From Brucella pseudintermedia (GTDB lineage Bacteria > Pseudomonadota > Alphaproteobacteria > Rhizobiales > Rhizobiaceae), in NCBI RefSeq assembly GCF_008932435.1, contig NZ_WBWE01000004.1, positions 248,001 to 312,000 on the forward strand: a DNA stretch of 64,000 bases, given 5' to 3'. The number at the start of each line of letters is the position of its first letter. Positions within the stretch are counted from its first letter, which is position 1. Both the position numbers and the translations under genes were made by a program. Shown here piece by piece: positions 49,134 through 57,180 of this stretch. Below the pieces are notes generated by a model. The model saw only the letters and a program-made list of their open reading frames with translations, was not told the DNA's origin and ran no database searches.

Positions 49134-49377
49134 GTCAAGCCTCTCCACTGAGATTTCCGATGGTGTATTCCAAGGTCAGCCTAACCCAAGGCATTTTGCG
49201 ATTGCAGTCATAAAATCGTGACGGTTGCCGTTCGCGGCCAAAGTTGCTTCGAATGCGGCGTTGTTGAGAAGTGTCTGATACGTTGAACTGTGAAACGGTA
49301 TAGAAACGGCGAGCAAGAATTTGTGATTCGAACAGCTGAAATAGCTGCGCAATGAATCACGTTTAGAGGCAAAGAGC

Positions 49378-49617
49378 ATGGAATTTCCCCGTGATATTGC
49401 AGATGCGGCCAGAAATTTGTGGCTCGAAGTCTCGGAAGCGAACGAAAAAATAGCACCTGTCGATGCAATTGCGCTTGCTATCCTCAGGGAAAGGCAGCGA
49501 TGCGCGACAATTGCGCTTTGCGTATTTGATGATGAAGAGTGGTCAGACGATTATCGCATGGCAGGCGGCTTGGCAGCAGATGCGATACTTGCAGGCAATG
49601 GCAATCTGTCAGATTAG
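49378..49617 (+). CDS. Small hypothetical protein
   Basis: This 79-residue acidic protein begins MEFPRDIADAARNLWLEV. It contains AIALAILRERQRCATIALCV, so a helical structure is likely. The ribosome site is AGAGGCAAAGAGC. I do not recognise the family. It stands between cfa and a small lipoprotein in the same direction. Support comes from a clean start and from wild-type-like codon use, but no motif supports a function. Confidence 0.6.
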   Translation: MEFPRDIADAARNLWLEVSEANEKIAPVDAIALAILRERQRCATIALCVFDDEEWSDDYRMAGGLAADAILAGNGNLSD

Positions 49618-49664
49618 AGTCTTGCATCGTCGTTGAAACCCATCGCACATGGAAATGGATTGAA

Positions 49665-50045
49665 ATGGTCGTCAAATATTCGGGGTTAGGGGTTGTTTGC
49701 CTGCTTTCACTGGCAACGGTTGGATGCACGACGTCGCCGCAGAATTATGCAGCTGCTCTCTCATCTCAGGATCCCAAATGGCAGTCACCGCAGTGCGAAG
49801 AAATTCGTGCCGAGGCGGTGAACTACGAGGCGAGAGAAAAGAAGGCTTCCGATTTGGCGCCGGGACTTCTTATCGGCCCCTACGGACTGGCCATTGCGGC
49901 AGCGATAAAAGAGAACGACGAGAAGCGGAGAAAGCAGTTCGTCCGGGAGATGCATCTGCGCTGCTCAAGCTTGCCCTTGCCGAGGGAACTAGAAAATACC
50001 CAAAGCGAAATGTACCAGTCGAAACGGACCGACAATTTTCGATAG
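49665..50045 (+). CDS. Small lipoprotein of unknown function
   Basis: This 126-residue protein begins MVVKYSGLGVVCLLSLATVG and then CTTSPQ, giving a lipoprotein signal with a lipobox ATVGC. The mature part is charged and helical (EEIRAEAVNYEAREKKASD) with a second hydrophobic stretch (LLIGPYGLAIAAAIKE). No family is recognised. The ATG at 49665 is the only start giving the signal peptide; the longer frame from 49539 overlaps the previous gene. Its ribosome site is not obvious. Confidence 0.65.
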   Translation: MVVKYSGLGVVCLLSLATVGCTTSPQNYAAALSSQDPKWQSPQCEEIRAEAVNYEAREKKASDLAPGLLIGPYGLAIAAAIKENDEKRRKQFVREMHLRCSSLPLPRELENTQSEMYQSKRTDNFR

Positions 50046-50093
50046 GTCGTATGGCTCGATACGTTGTTCCGACCTCTTCCACAGTGAGTTAAA

Positions 50094-51026
50094 ATGTCCA
50101 AATTCGTACCTGTAATTGCGTTGCATGGCGGCGCTGGAACCATTCTCAAGGCCAATATGACGCCCGAAAAAGAGGCCGCGTATCACGCTGGTCTGCGGGA
50201 ATGCCTGCAGGCTGGATTAGCGGTTCTGCACAAGGGCGGCAAAGCTCTCGACGCCGTGACCGTTTCCGTGATTGCTCTGGAAGAAAATCCGCTCTTCAAT
50301 GCGGGTCGGGGAGCGGTTTTCACGGCCGACGAAACGCACGAGATGGATGCCGCGATCATGGATGGCGCAACGCGCGCTTGTGGGGCAATTTCCGGAATTT
50401 GCGGACCGCGCAATCCCGTGCTGGCGGCACGGGCCGTGATGGAGCAGACCGAACACGTATTTTTGGCAGGTGAAGGAGCAAAGCGTTTTTGCGAAGCGGC
50501 AGGTCTGGAAATGATGGCTCCGGAATGGTTCTCCACCGAACAGCGTCGCAAGGCATTGCATGACGAACTGGAACGTCGTCGTAGTGGCGCTGCCGATGAC
50601 GGCGATCCAGCCCGTAAGCATGGAACGGTAGGCGCAGTAGCACTGGACAGCTTCGGACATCTGGCTGCCGCAACCTCCACGGGCGGTATGACGGCCAAGA
50701 CACCGGGGCGCGTTGGCGACAGCCCGGTCATCGGTGCGGGAACCTGGGCGGATGACCAGACCGTTGCGCTTTCTGCCACTGGTCACGGAGAATATTTCAT
50801 CCGCTGGGCGGTGGGCCATGAAGTGGATGCGCGGATGCGCTGGGCGGGGCAGTCCCTCCACGATGCGGCGGGCGCTGTCGTTCGCGAGCTTGGCGAAATT
50901 GGCGGTTCTGGCGGTCTTGTTGCAGTCGACCGTAAAGGCAATGTCAGCCTGCCGTTCAACAGTCCGGGCATGTATCGCGCCTGGTGCGGTACAGATGGCG
51001 AGATTCATACCGCAATCTACCGATAG
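50094..51026 (+). CDS. iaaA: Isoaspartyl peptidase / L-asparaginase (Ntn hydrolase)
   Basis: This 310-residue Ntn-hydrolase is expected to autocleave before the catalytic Thr in KHGTVGAVALD near residue 181. The alpha chain starts VIALHGGAGTI, the beta chain shows TSTGGMTAKTPGRVGDSP, and the asparaginase site residues lie in GAGTWADD and GHGEYFIRWAVG. It degrades isoaspartyl dipeptides and asparagine. No signal peptide is seen. The stop is followed by a hairpin facing the convergent GntR gene. Confidence 0.9.
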   Translation: MSKFVPVIALHGGAGTILKANMTPEKEAAYHAGLRECLQAGLAVLHKGGKALDAVTVSVIALEENPLFNAGRGAVFTADETHEMDAAIMDGATRACGAISGICGPRNPVLAARAVMEQTEHVFLAGEGAKRFCEAAGLEMMAPEWFSTEQRRKALHDELERRRSGAADDGDPARKHGTVGAVALDSFGHLAAATSTGGMTAKTPGRVGDSPVIGAGTWADDQTVALSATGHGEYFIRWAVGHEVDARMRWAGQSLHDAAGAVVRELGEIGGSGGLVAVDRKGNVSLPFNSPGMYRAWCGTDGEIHTAIYR

Positions 51027-51038
51027 GTGAAGGGCAGG

Positions 51039-51077
51039 CGGGATTTAGGCGATTTTCGATTGAACCATAATCCCGCT
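51039..51077. terminator. Hairpin between iaaA and the GntR gene
   Basis: GCGGGATT at 51039-51046 pairs with AATCCCGC at 51070-51077 across a 23-base loop, in the gap between convergent genes. T-runs are absent. Confidence 0.5.
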
Positions 51078-51110
51078 GGGATGCAGCCATGCACTAGCTG
51101 CCGGAGCGTT

Positions 51111-51794
51111 CTACATCGAATCGCGGACGCGTTCCCAGGCTTTCGTCAAATGCCGCCCCAGCACCTCGGAAAGCCGTTCCGCGTTGCGGGCTTCGAGAGC
51201 CGCGATCATTTCTTCATGCTCGGATACGGCTGCTGCCCATTTTTCTGCGCCCTCATGCCCCACAAAGCGGATGCGCTTCAGCCGCGTCTGCAACATCTGG
51301 TGAATATCCGCGAGCGTTGGATTTTTGGCGAGACGGACAATAGCCAGATGTATCTGCTGATTGAGCTTGTAATATTGCAAGCGGTCGGACTGCTTATAAC
51401 GCCCGATCATTTCATCATGCAGTGCCCGAACCTCTGCTATTTCCTCGTCGGTAGCCAGTTCGCAGGCGAGTTTTCCGGCTAGCTCTTCCAAGCTGCGCAG
51501 GACTGTAAGCATGTCCTTGACATCGGCTGCACTGAATCGTTTCACGACGGCGCCGCGGCTTGGAACCAGTTCCACCAAACCTTCGCTGGCCAAATACTTG
51601 ATGGCTTCACGCAGCGGCGTGCGGGACACGCCAAGCTGTTCGCCGAGCTGCCCTTCATGCAGGCGTGTGCCTGGTTCCAACTGCCCTTCGATGATCATGT
51701 CGCGCAAATGGTTGACGAGCATATCGTGCAAAGCAGTGCGGCGGAACGCCTGTGAGCCGTTATCGGCGGGCTCGGTTTTCTGAATTTTGTCCAT
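51111..51794 (-). CDS. GntR family (FCD) regulator of the pdxA/tct-type operon
   Basis: This 227-residue regulator has a winged helix with GQLEPGTRLHEGQLGEQLGV and SRTPLREAIKYLASEGLVEL, then an FCD domain with MIGRYKQSDRLQYYKLNQQI and SEHEEMIAALEARNAERLSE. It is divergent from the PdxA-family gene across about 175 bases containing two copies of a TGCATACAGAAT-type motif that probably form its operator. The likely effector is the sugar acid handled by the divergent operon. Confidence 0.85.
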   Translation of the reverse strand: MDKIQKTEPADNGSQAFRRTALHDMLVNHLRDMIIEGQLEPGTRLHEGQLGEQLGVSRTPLREAIKYLASEGLVELVPSRGAVVKRFSAADVKDMLTVLRSLEELAGKLACELATDEEIAEVRALHDEMIGRYKQSDRLQYYKLNQQIHLAIVRLAKNPTLADIHQMLQTRLKRIRFVGHEGAEKWAAAVSEHEEMIAALEARNAERLSEVLGRHLTKAWERVRDSM

Positions 51795-51884
51795 CGACCG
51801 TTTTTCTCAAAAAGTAAGCTCGAATCCAACTCGCCATCTGGAGCGAAGATGGCTGGCTCACCTGCAACCGTCAATATAAAATGC

Positions 51885-51952
51885 TGCATACAGAATACAA
51901 AATGCTTGCATCGCGCGGAGGACTAGCATATGCATGTTGCATACAGAATGCA
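51885..51952. promoter_or_regulatory. Two near-identical operator-like elements between the GntR gene and pdxA-like gene
   Basis: TGCATACAGAATACA at 51885-51899 and TGCATACAGAATGCA at 51938-51952 are copies separated by 53 bases (start to start). The second is a full dyad (TGCAT-N5-ATGCA). Such repeated ATGCAT-like dyads fit FCD-type GntR binding. Confidence 0.6.
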
Positions 51953-51968
51953 GACGAGGAGGATGCGA

Positions 51969-53000
51969 ATGACCGCCACTGGCGCTGAACCGAGCGTGAT
52001 TGCGCTTGCAATGGGAGATCCAGCCGGTGTCAGTCCCGAACTGACGGCGCGGGTTCTCGCCCTGCCCGATGTCCAGAAAGAAGCGCATCTCATCGTTTTC
52101 GGTGATCGCCGTGTTCTGGATGAAGGCACGCGTGTGGCTGGTGTCGAGCTTGATCTACAGGATGCCAGTATCGAAAATGCGTCCGATATGCCGGTGGGCA
52201 GGCACGTCTTCGTTGACTTGAAGAATCTCGATCCGAAGGATGTTGTGCGCAGCGAGGCCACATTGATTGGCGGAACTTTCGCGACGAACAATTTCCGCAC
52301 TGCATTGAAGTTTGCCGACGCAGGTCACGCGCAGGCCGTTTGCTTCACGCCGTTCAACAAGCAGGCCATGCGGTTTGCCTATCCAGGCTACGACGACGAA
52401 ATCCGCTTTGTTGCCGATGTGCTGAACTTCACCGGCAAGGTGCGTGAATTCAATGTCCTGGAGAAGGTTTGGAACGCACGCGTTACGTCGCATATTCCGC
52501 TCAAGGATGTGGCCTCAACCCTGACCATCGAAGGAATTCTTGCCGAGCTCGAGCTGGCTTGGGCGTGCTTGAGAAAGGCTGGCTATGACAATCCGAAGAT
52601 TGCGGTAGCCGGTCTTAATCCACATGCCGGTGACGGAGGCAGCTTCGGTATGGAGGAAATCGACATCATTGAGCCAGCGGTAAAGGCTGCCAAGGCCAAG
52701 GGGTTCGACGTGGATGGGCCTTTTCCGGCCGACACAGTATTCCTGCGTGCTCTCAAGGACAGCTTTCAGGCGGTGCTGACAATGTATCACGATCAGGGTC
52801 AGATCGCGATGAAGCTGATGGGGTTCGACAAAGGCGTGACCATGATGGGCGGATTGCCGTTCCCGCTTTGCACGCCCGCCCATGGCACAGCCTATGATAT
52901 CGCCGGGAAAGGAGTCGCGGACGTGGGTGCTACCCGCGAAGCGATCCTGCTTGCGGCACGGATGGCGAAAAGAGCCGAGGCGCTTTCGAACGCTGCCTGA
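51969..53000 (+). CDS. PdxA-family dehydrogenase (D-threonate/erythronate-4-phosphate type)
   Basis: This 343-residue metal-dependent NAD dehydrogenase matches the PdxA/PdxA2 family: ALAMGDPAGVSPEL at the start and metal-binding histidines in VTSHIPL, GLNPHAGDGG and TMYHDQGQIAMK. PdxA2 members act on four-carbon sugar acid phosphates, whereas true PdxA makes pyridoxal precursors. Its place at the head of a sugar acid uptake operon favours the catabolic version. GAGGAGG precedes the ATG at 51969; an in-frame start at 51930 lies inside the operator region. Confidence 0.8.
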   Translation: MTATGAEPSVIALAMGDPAGVSPELTARVLALPDVQKEAHLIVFGDRRVLDEGTRVAGVELDLQDASIENASDMPVGRHVFVDLKNLDPKDVVRSEATLIGGTFATNNFRTALKFADAGHAQAVCFTPFNKQAMRFAYPGYDDEIRFVADVLNFTGKVREFNVLEKVWNARVTSHIPLKDVASTLTIEGILAELELAWACLRKAGYDNPKIAVAGLNPHAGDGGSFGMEEIDIIEPAVKAAKAKGFDVDGPFPADTVFLRALKDSFQAVLTMYHDQGQIAMKLMGFDKGVTMMGGLPFPLCTPAHGTAYDIAGKGVADVGATREAILLAARMAKRAEALSNAA

Positions 53001-53065
53001 TTGCCGGCATTTTGACATTATCGGCGTGGGAGGAGGCCCATGCCGCTTAACCGGGAGGAAAGACC

Positions 53066-54057
53066 ATGAAGAAGTCTCTGCGCATTGCATGTCTCGCCGC
53101 AGGAGTGACGATAATTGCCTCGTCAGCGTATGCATTCGAGCCGACGCGCCCTGTGGAATTTGTCGTAACCGCCGGACCCGGCGGAGGGACCGATATCTTC
53201 GCGCGCACGATCCAGTCGATTATCGGCAAGTATAACCTGATGAGCGCGCCAATCGTCGTGACCAATAAGGGGAGTGCAGGCGGGGCCGAAGGGTTTGTCT
53301 ATACAGCTGGTTATAAGGGGGATCCATACAAGCTCGCTTTCGGCACGAACAACGCCTACCTTTTGCCGGTGCGCGCCAAGGTTCCTTACAAATCGGACGA
53401 TTTGATCCCCGTTTCAGCCCTTGCTGCGGACGAGTTCATCCTTTGGGTCAACGGAAAGTCCGACTTCAAGACAGCCGCGGAATTCGTCGCCAAGGCGAAG
53501 GACGACGCAGGTATGAAAGTTGGCGGAAGCCAGTCCAAGGATGTTGACACCAGATTCTTACATCCATGATCAACGATGCCACAGGCTCGAAACTCGGCTA
53601 TATTCCCTTCAAGAGCGGTGGCGAAGCCGCCGTCCAGCTTGCTGGCGAGCACATCGCCGCCAACGTCAACAATCCAAGCGAGAACCTCGGCCAATGGCAG
53701 GCGGGCATGGTAAAGCCCCTTTGTGTCTTCAAGAGCGAGAAGCTCAAGGGAGAAGGCAAGGTCGCTGGCGATATGGGATGGAGCGACATTCCGACCTGTA
53801 AGGAATCAGGAATCGCAATCGAAAATTACTCTATGCCGCGCACAGTCTGGCTACCAGCAGGTGTCGATCAGGAAGTCGTCGACTACTATGCTGGCATACT
53901 CAAGAAAGTTGCCGAGACACCCGAATGGGCGAAGTATCTTGCCGATAGTTCGCAATCTGCCGCCTATATGAGCGGAAACGATCTTTCGTCCTTTATCAAG
54001 AACGATGAAACGGCGGTAACGGCGGTGCTCAAGCGCGAAGGCTGGCTAGCCAACTGA
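53066..54057 (+). pseudogene. TctC-family solute-binding protein gene, frameshifted
   Basis: The region encodes a Bug/TctC binding protein of about 330 residues in two frames. Frame 1 (53066-53569) gives the signal peptide MKKSLRIACLAAGVTIIASS and the N-terminal domain up to SQSKDVD. It is then shifted by an ACAC at 53547-53550 into TRFLHP and a stop. Frame 2 (53566-54057) resumes with SMINDATGSKLGYIPFKSGGEAAVQL, here split as MINDATGSKLGY and IPFKSGGE. The pre-mutation reading would be SKDVDQILTSMINDATG, so a 2-base AC duplication explains the break. It is either a real inactivation or a sequencing or assembly error. Confidence 0.85.
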
Positions 54058-54118
54058 CGTTTCGGGCATTTGCGCAGGTGCCGGTGGCACCTGCATCTTC
54101 CATCGAAGGAGCTCATCC

Positions 54119-54619
54119 ATGAGTGAGAAAGGCGAAGGCGGAATTTCCCGCTTCACCGTCGAGGCGGGCGTGGCTCTCCTCACGGGCGCGCTGGGAGCTG
54201 CGGTTTGTTACGGCTCGCAACAAGCCGGTACGGGCTGGACGGAAATGGGGCCGGATGCGGGTTATTTTCCATTCTATATCGGCCTGCTGATCATGTTCGG
54301 AAGCGCGGTCAATCTTTTTGTGGCATTTGTGAAATATCGTAGCAGCGGGGAAGTATTCGTCGAACTCTCCCGGCTGAAGCCAGTTCTCGGTTTCGCTTTG
54401 CCGCTGGTTGCCTTCGCTGCCATATCGACGATTTTAGGGCTTTATGTCGGCACGGCAGTCTACATCGCTGGAGCTATGATGCTTCAGGGGCGCTACAGGT
54501 GGTGGGCTTCCTTGCCAGCCGGCATTGCGGTTTCCTTCTTCTTTTTCGTCATTTTTGAAATCGGCTTCAAGGTTCCGCTCCTTAAAGGCCCGGTCGAGGC
54601 TTTCTTCGGGATTTATTGA
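54119..54619 (+). CDS. Tripartite tricarboxylate transporter small permease (TctB type)
   Basis: This 166-residue inner-membrane protein has four hydrophobic segments and matches TctB. Segments include VALLTGALGAAVCYGSQQA, GYFPFYIGLLIMFGSAVNLF and GLYVGTAVYIAGAMML. It partners the large TctA-type permease encoded next. GAAGGAG precedes the ATG at 54119. The substrate is inferred from operon neighbours, a sugar acid or related carboxylate. Confidence 0.87.
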   Translation: MSEKGEGGISRFTVEAGVALLTGALGAAVCYGSQQAGTGWTEMGPDAGYFPFYIGLLIMFGSAVNLFVAFVKYRSSGEVFVELSRLKPVLGFALPLVAFAAISTILGLYVGTAVYIAGAMMLQGRYRWWASLPAGIAVSFFFFVIFEIGFKVPLLKGPVEAFFGIY

Positions 54620-54652
54620 TACCGGAAAGTCCGATGTCTTTGGAGGAAAGAC

Positions 54653-56182
54653 ATGGAAAATTTCAGTCTCCTGATGGAGGGCTTTGCCCACATACTCAGC
54701 TTCAATCATGTTTTGCTGATGATGCTGGGGGTTACGCTTGGAATTCTGGTTGGCGTCCTGCCGGGATTGGGCGCCCCCAACGGCGTTTCCCTGCTCTTGC
54801 CGCTGACTTTCACGATGGACCCGATCTCGGCGATTATTCTGCTTTCCTGCATGTATTGGGGGGCGTTGTTTGGCGGATCGACAACATCCATCCTGTTCAA
54901 TATTCCGGGCGAACCTTCGTCTGTCGCCACGACCTTTGACGGATATCCGATGGCGAAGGCCGGACATGCGAGCCGAGCCCTAACGCTTGCTTTCGTTTCG
55001 GCTGGCATCGGCGCGCTGGCCGGAGTGGTGATGATTACACTGCTTTCGAGCTGGGTCGCAAATTTCGCACTGCGGTTTTCGTCACCGGAATATTTCGCTG
55101 TTTATTTTCTGGCTTTCGCCAGTTTCATATCCATGGGCGCTCAATCGCCCTTCAAGACGCTCGTTTCCATGATGATCGGCTTCGCCTTTGCTGCGGTGGG
55201 CATGGACACGATCTCCGGCAATCTGCGCCTGACATTCGAGATACCGGAACTCATCAAGGGGATTTCCTTCTTGATCGCGGTGATGGGCCTGTTCGGGATC
55301 GGTGAATTGTTGCTGACGACGGAGGAGGGGCTTCGTTTCGACGGTATCAAGGCGCGGGTGCGTCTTGGCGAGATTGGGCGTACGCTGTTGGAAATGCCGC
55401 GCTATTGGTTTACGCTTGCACGTTCCACGCTGATCGGCATCTGGATGGGGATAACGCCTGCGGGGCCAACAGCGGCATCCTTTATGAGCTACGGTGTGGC
55501 TCGCCGTTCTGCACGCGACAAATCGAAGTTCGGCAAGGGGGACCCTCGCGGCATCGTGGCACCGGAAACCGCTGACCATTCTGCCGGCACATCCGCGCTT
55601 CTTCCCATGCTGGCGCTTGGTGTGCCGGGCTCGGCTACCGCAGCCGTGATGATGGGTGGCCTGATGATATGGGGCCTCACTCCCGGCCCGACATTGTTTA
55701 CCGATCGTCCGGATTTCGTTTGGGGTCTGATCGCCTCCATGTATCTCGGCAACATTGTCGCCGTCATTCTGGTGATTGCGACCGTGCCGCTCTACGCATC
55801 GATCCTGCGCGTGCCGTTCTCAATCATCGGTCCGATCATTGTAGCGGTCATTTTTTCCGGCGCTTATCAGGTTGCCAATTCGATAACCGATGTGTGGTTG
55901 GTGATCGCATTTGGCGTGCTGGGATATATTTTCAAGAAGCTCGATTATCCGCTGGCGCCGTTGGTTCTCGCCATGGTTCTTGGAGACAAGGCAGAAGATG
56001 CATTCCGCCAGTCGATGATGATGTCCGGCGGTCAGCTTTCGATATTCTGGTCGAATGGCTTGGTTGCTTCCCTGATGGCGTTCGGCGTCTTCCTGCTGGT
56101 CTCTCCAGCCATCTTCTGGGCGATCGGCAGGCTGCGAGACCGGAAGCCTGAAATTCCCTCAAGTAATGGCAATGTGGCGTGA
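54653..56182 (+). CDS. Tripartite tricarboxylate transporter large permease (TctA type)
   Basis: This 509-residue inner-membrane permease has about 10-12 hydrophobic segments and TctA signatures: GVLPGLGAPNGVSLLLPLTF, MYWGALFGGSTTSILFNIPG and GIVAPETADHSAGTSALLPML. Length is usual for TctA. It has GGAGGAAAG before the ATG. Its stop overlaps the GTG of the next gene. Without an intact binding protein (see 53066) uptake may be impaired. Confidence 0.92.
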   Translation: MENFSLLMEGFAHILSFNHVLLMMLGVTLGILVGVLPGLGAPNGVSLLLPLTFTMDPISAIILLSCMYWGALFGGSTTSILFNIPGEPSSVATTFDGYPMAKAGHASRALTLAFVSAGIGALAGVVMITLLSSWVANFALRFSSPEYFAVYFLAFASFISMGAQSPFKTLVSMMIGFAFAAVGMDTISGNLRLTFEIPELIKGISFLIAVMGLFGIGELLLTTEEGLRFDGIKARVRLGEIGRTLLEMPRYWFTLARSTLIGIWMGITPAGPTAASFMSYGVARRSARDKSKFGKGDPRGIVAPETADHSAGTSALLPMLALGVPGSATAAVMMGGLMIWGLTPGPTLFTDRPDFVWGLIASMYLGNIVAVILVIATVPLYASILRVPFSIIGPIIVAVIFSGAYQVANSITDVWLVIAFGVLGYIFKKLDYPLAPLVLAMVLGDKAEDAFRQSMMMSGGQLSIFWSNGLVASLMAFGVFLLVSPAIFWAIGRLRDRKPEIPSSNGNVA

Positions 56183-57156
56183 TCGCGACGGGTCATGCAA
56201 ATGAACAGGAATGCAAGTTGAAACAGAAGACTTCCAAATGGACACGCGAAACCTGGCCAATTGCAGCGGCGATGATCCAGTATCCCAATATGCTGCCGGA
56301 CGGCAGTTCAGTGCAGGATCAGTCGGCGGAAGATTGGGCTTACACCTTGTCCGATGTGGCGGATGCGGGTTTTACGGAGCTTGACCCTACAGACAGCTGG
56401 CTGCGGCTCGCTGATTTGTCGCCTGCGCGCCGCGCTGAGTTCATGGCCGTTGTCAAATCGCTAGGTCTCACCATTCCTGCAATTTCGACCTCGCGGCGCA
56501 GCGTGATCAACGCCCAACGCGGCGATGAATATCTGGAGTATGGACACAGAGTCATCGACACCGCGAAAGAGATCGGCGCGGGCAGCGTGTCCTTCGGGTT
56601 GTTTGAACCGCTCACAGATGCACAGAAACAGGCATTGTGGTTCTGGACGGTTGACGGGGCGAAGAACCCGGACGACCCGGCTGTCTGGAAAAAGGCCGTG
56701 GAGCGAATTCGCGAACTCGGACGCCATGCGGAGGAACTCGGTATAGAGCTTTCGCTTGAAATGTATGAGGATACTTATCTTGGCACTGCGGACAGTTCGG
56801 TTCGTTTTGTCGAGGAAGTCGGTCTCGACAATGTCGGAATCAACGCCGATCTGGGCAATCTCATCCGTCTGCACCGTCCGGTCGAGCACTGGCAGCAGAT
56901 GATGGAGAAGGTGGCGCCTTACGCAAAGTTCTGGCACGTAAAGAACGCCACTCGCACCGAAGACCCAGCGTCAGGCGTCATCGTCACGCATCCAGCTCCC
57001 CTCGAAAGCGGCATAATCAATTATCGCGCAGCGATCAGGATGGCACTGGAACACGGATTTGCCAGCCCTTTTTTATGTGAACATTATGGTGGCGACGGGC
57101 TTTCCGTTTCGGCTACAAATCGTGACTACCTGCGCCGCATCCTGCCACGCGGCTAA
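56179..57156 (+). CDS. Sugar phosphate isomerase/epimerase-type TIM-barrel protein
   Basis: This 325-residue (from GTG 56179) AP-endonuclease-2-like TIM barrel has divalent-metal residues expected in LSLEMYEDTYLGT, VGINADLGNL and FWHVKNATRT. A TTG at 56218 with AGGA upstream is an alternative start. The same fold is used by isomerases, epimerases and by 3-oxo-isoapionate decarboxylase (OiaC). The sequence gives no decisive residue, so the reaction is open. It lies between the transporter and a dihydroxyacetone-type kinase. Confidence 0.78.
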   Translation: MIATGHANEQECKLKQKTSKWTRETWPIAAAMIQYPNMLPDGSSVQDQSAEDWAYTLSDVADAGFTELDPTDSWLRLADLSPARRAEFMAVVKSLGLTIPAISTSRRSVINAQRGDEYLEYGHRVIDTAKEIGAGSVSFGLFEPLTDAQKQALWFWTVDGAKNPDDPAVWKKAVERIRELGRHAEELGIELSLEMYEDTYLGTADSSVRFVEEVGLDNVGINADLGNLIRLHRPVEHWQQMMEKVAPYAKFWHVKNATRTEDPASGVIVTHPAPLESGIINYRAAIRMALEHGFASPFLCEHYGGDGLSVSATNRDYLRRILPRG

Positions 57157-57180
57157 TGACCCGGACCAAGGACTGTTTCA

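Noticed and set aside
49176..49379. 67-codon minus-strand frame between cfa and the small hypothetical gene
   Set aside because: It overlaps the promoter region and has no clear ribosome site or hydrophobic/folded character.
53547..53569. Programmed frameshift in the TctC-type gene
   Set aside because: No slippery heptamer or stimulating structure is seen, and a simple AC duplication explains the shift.
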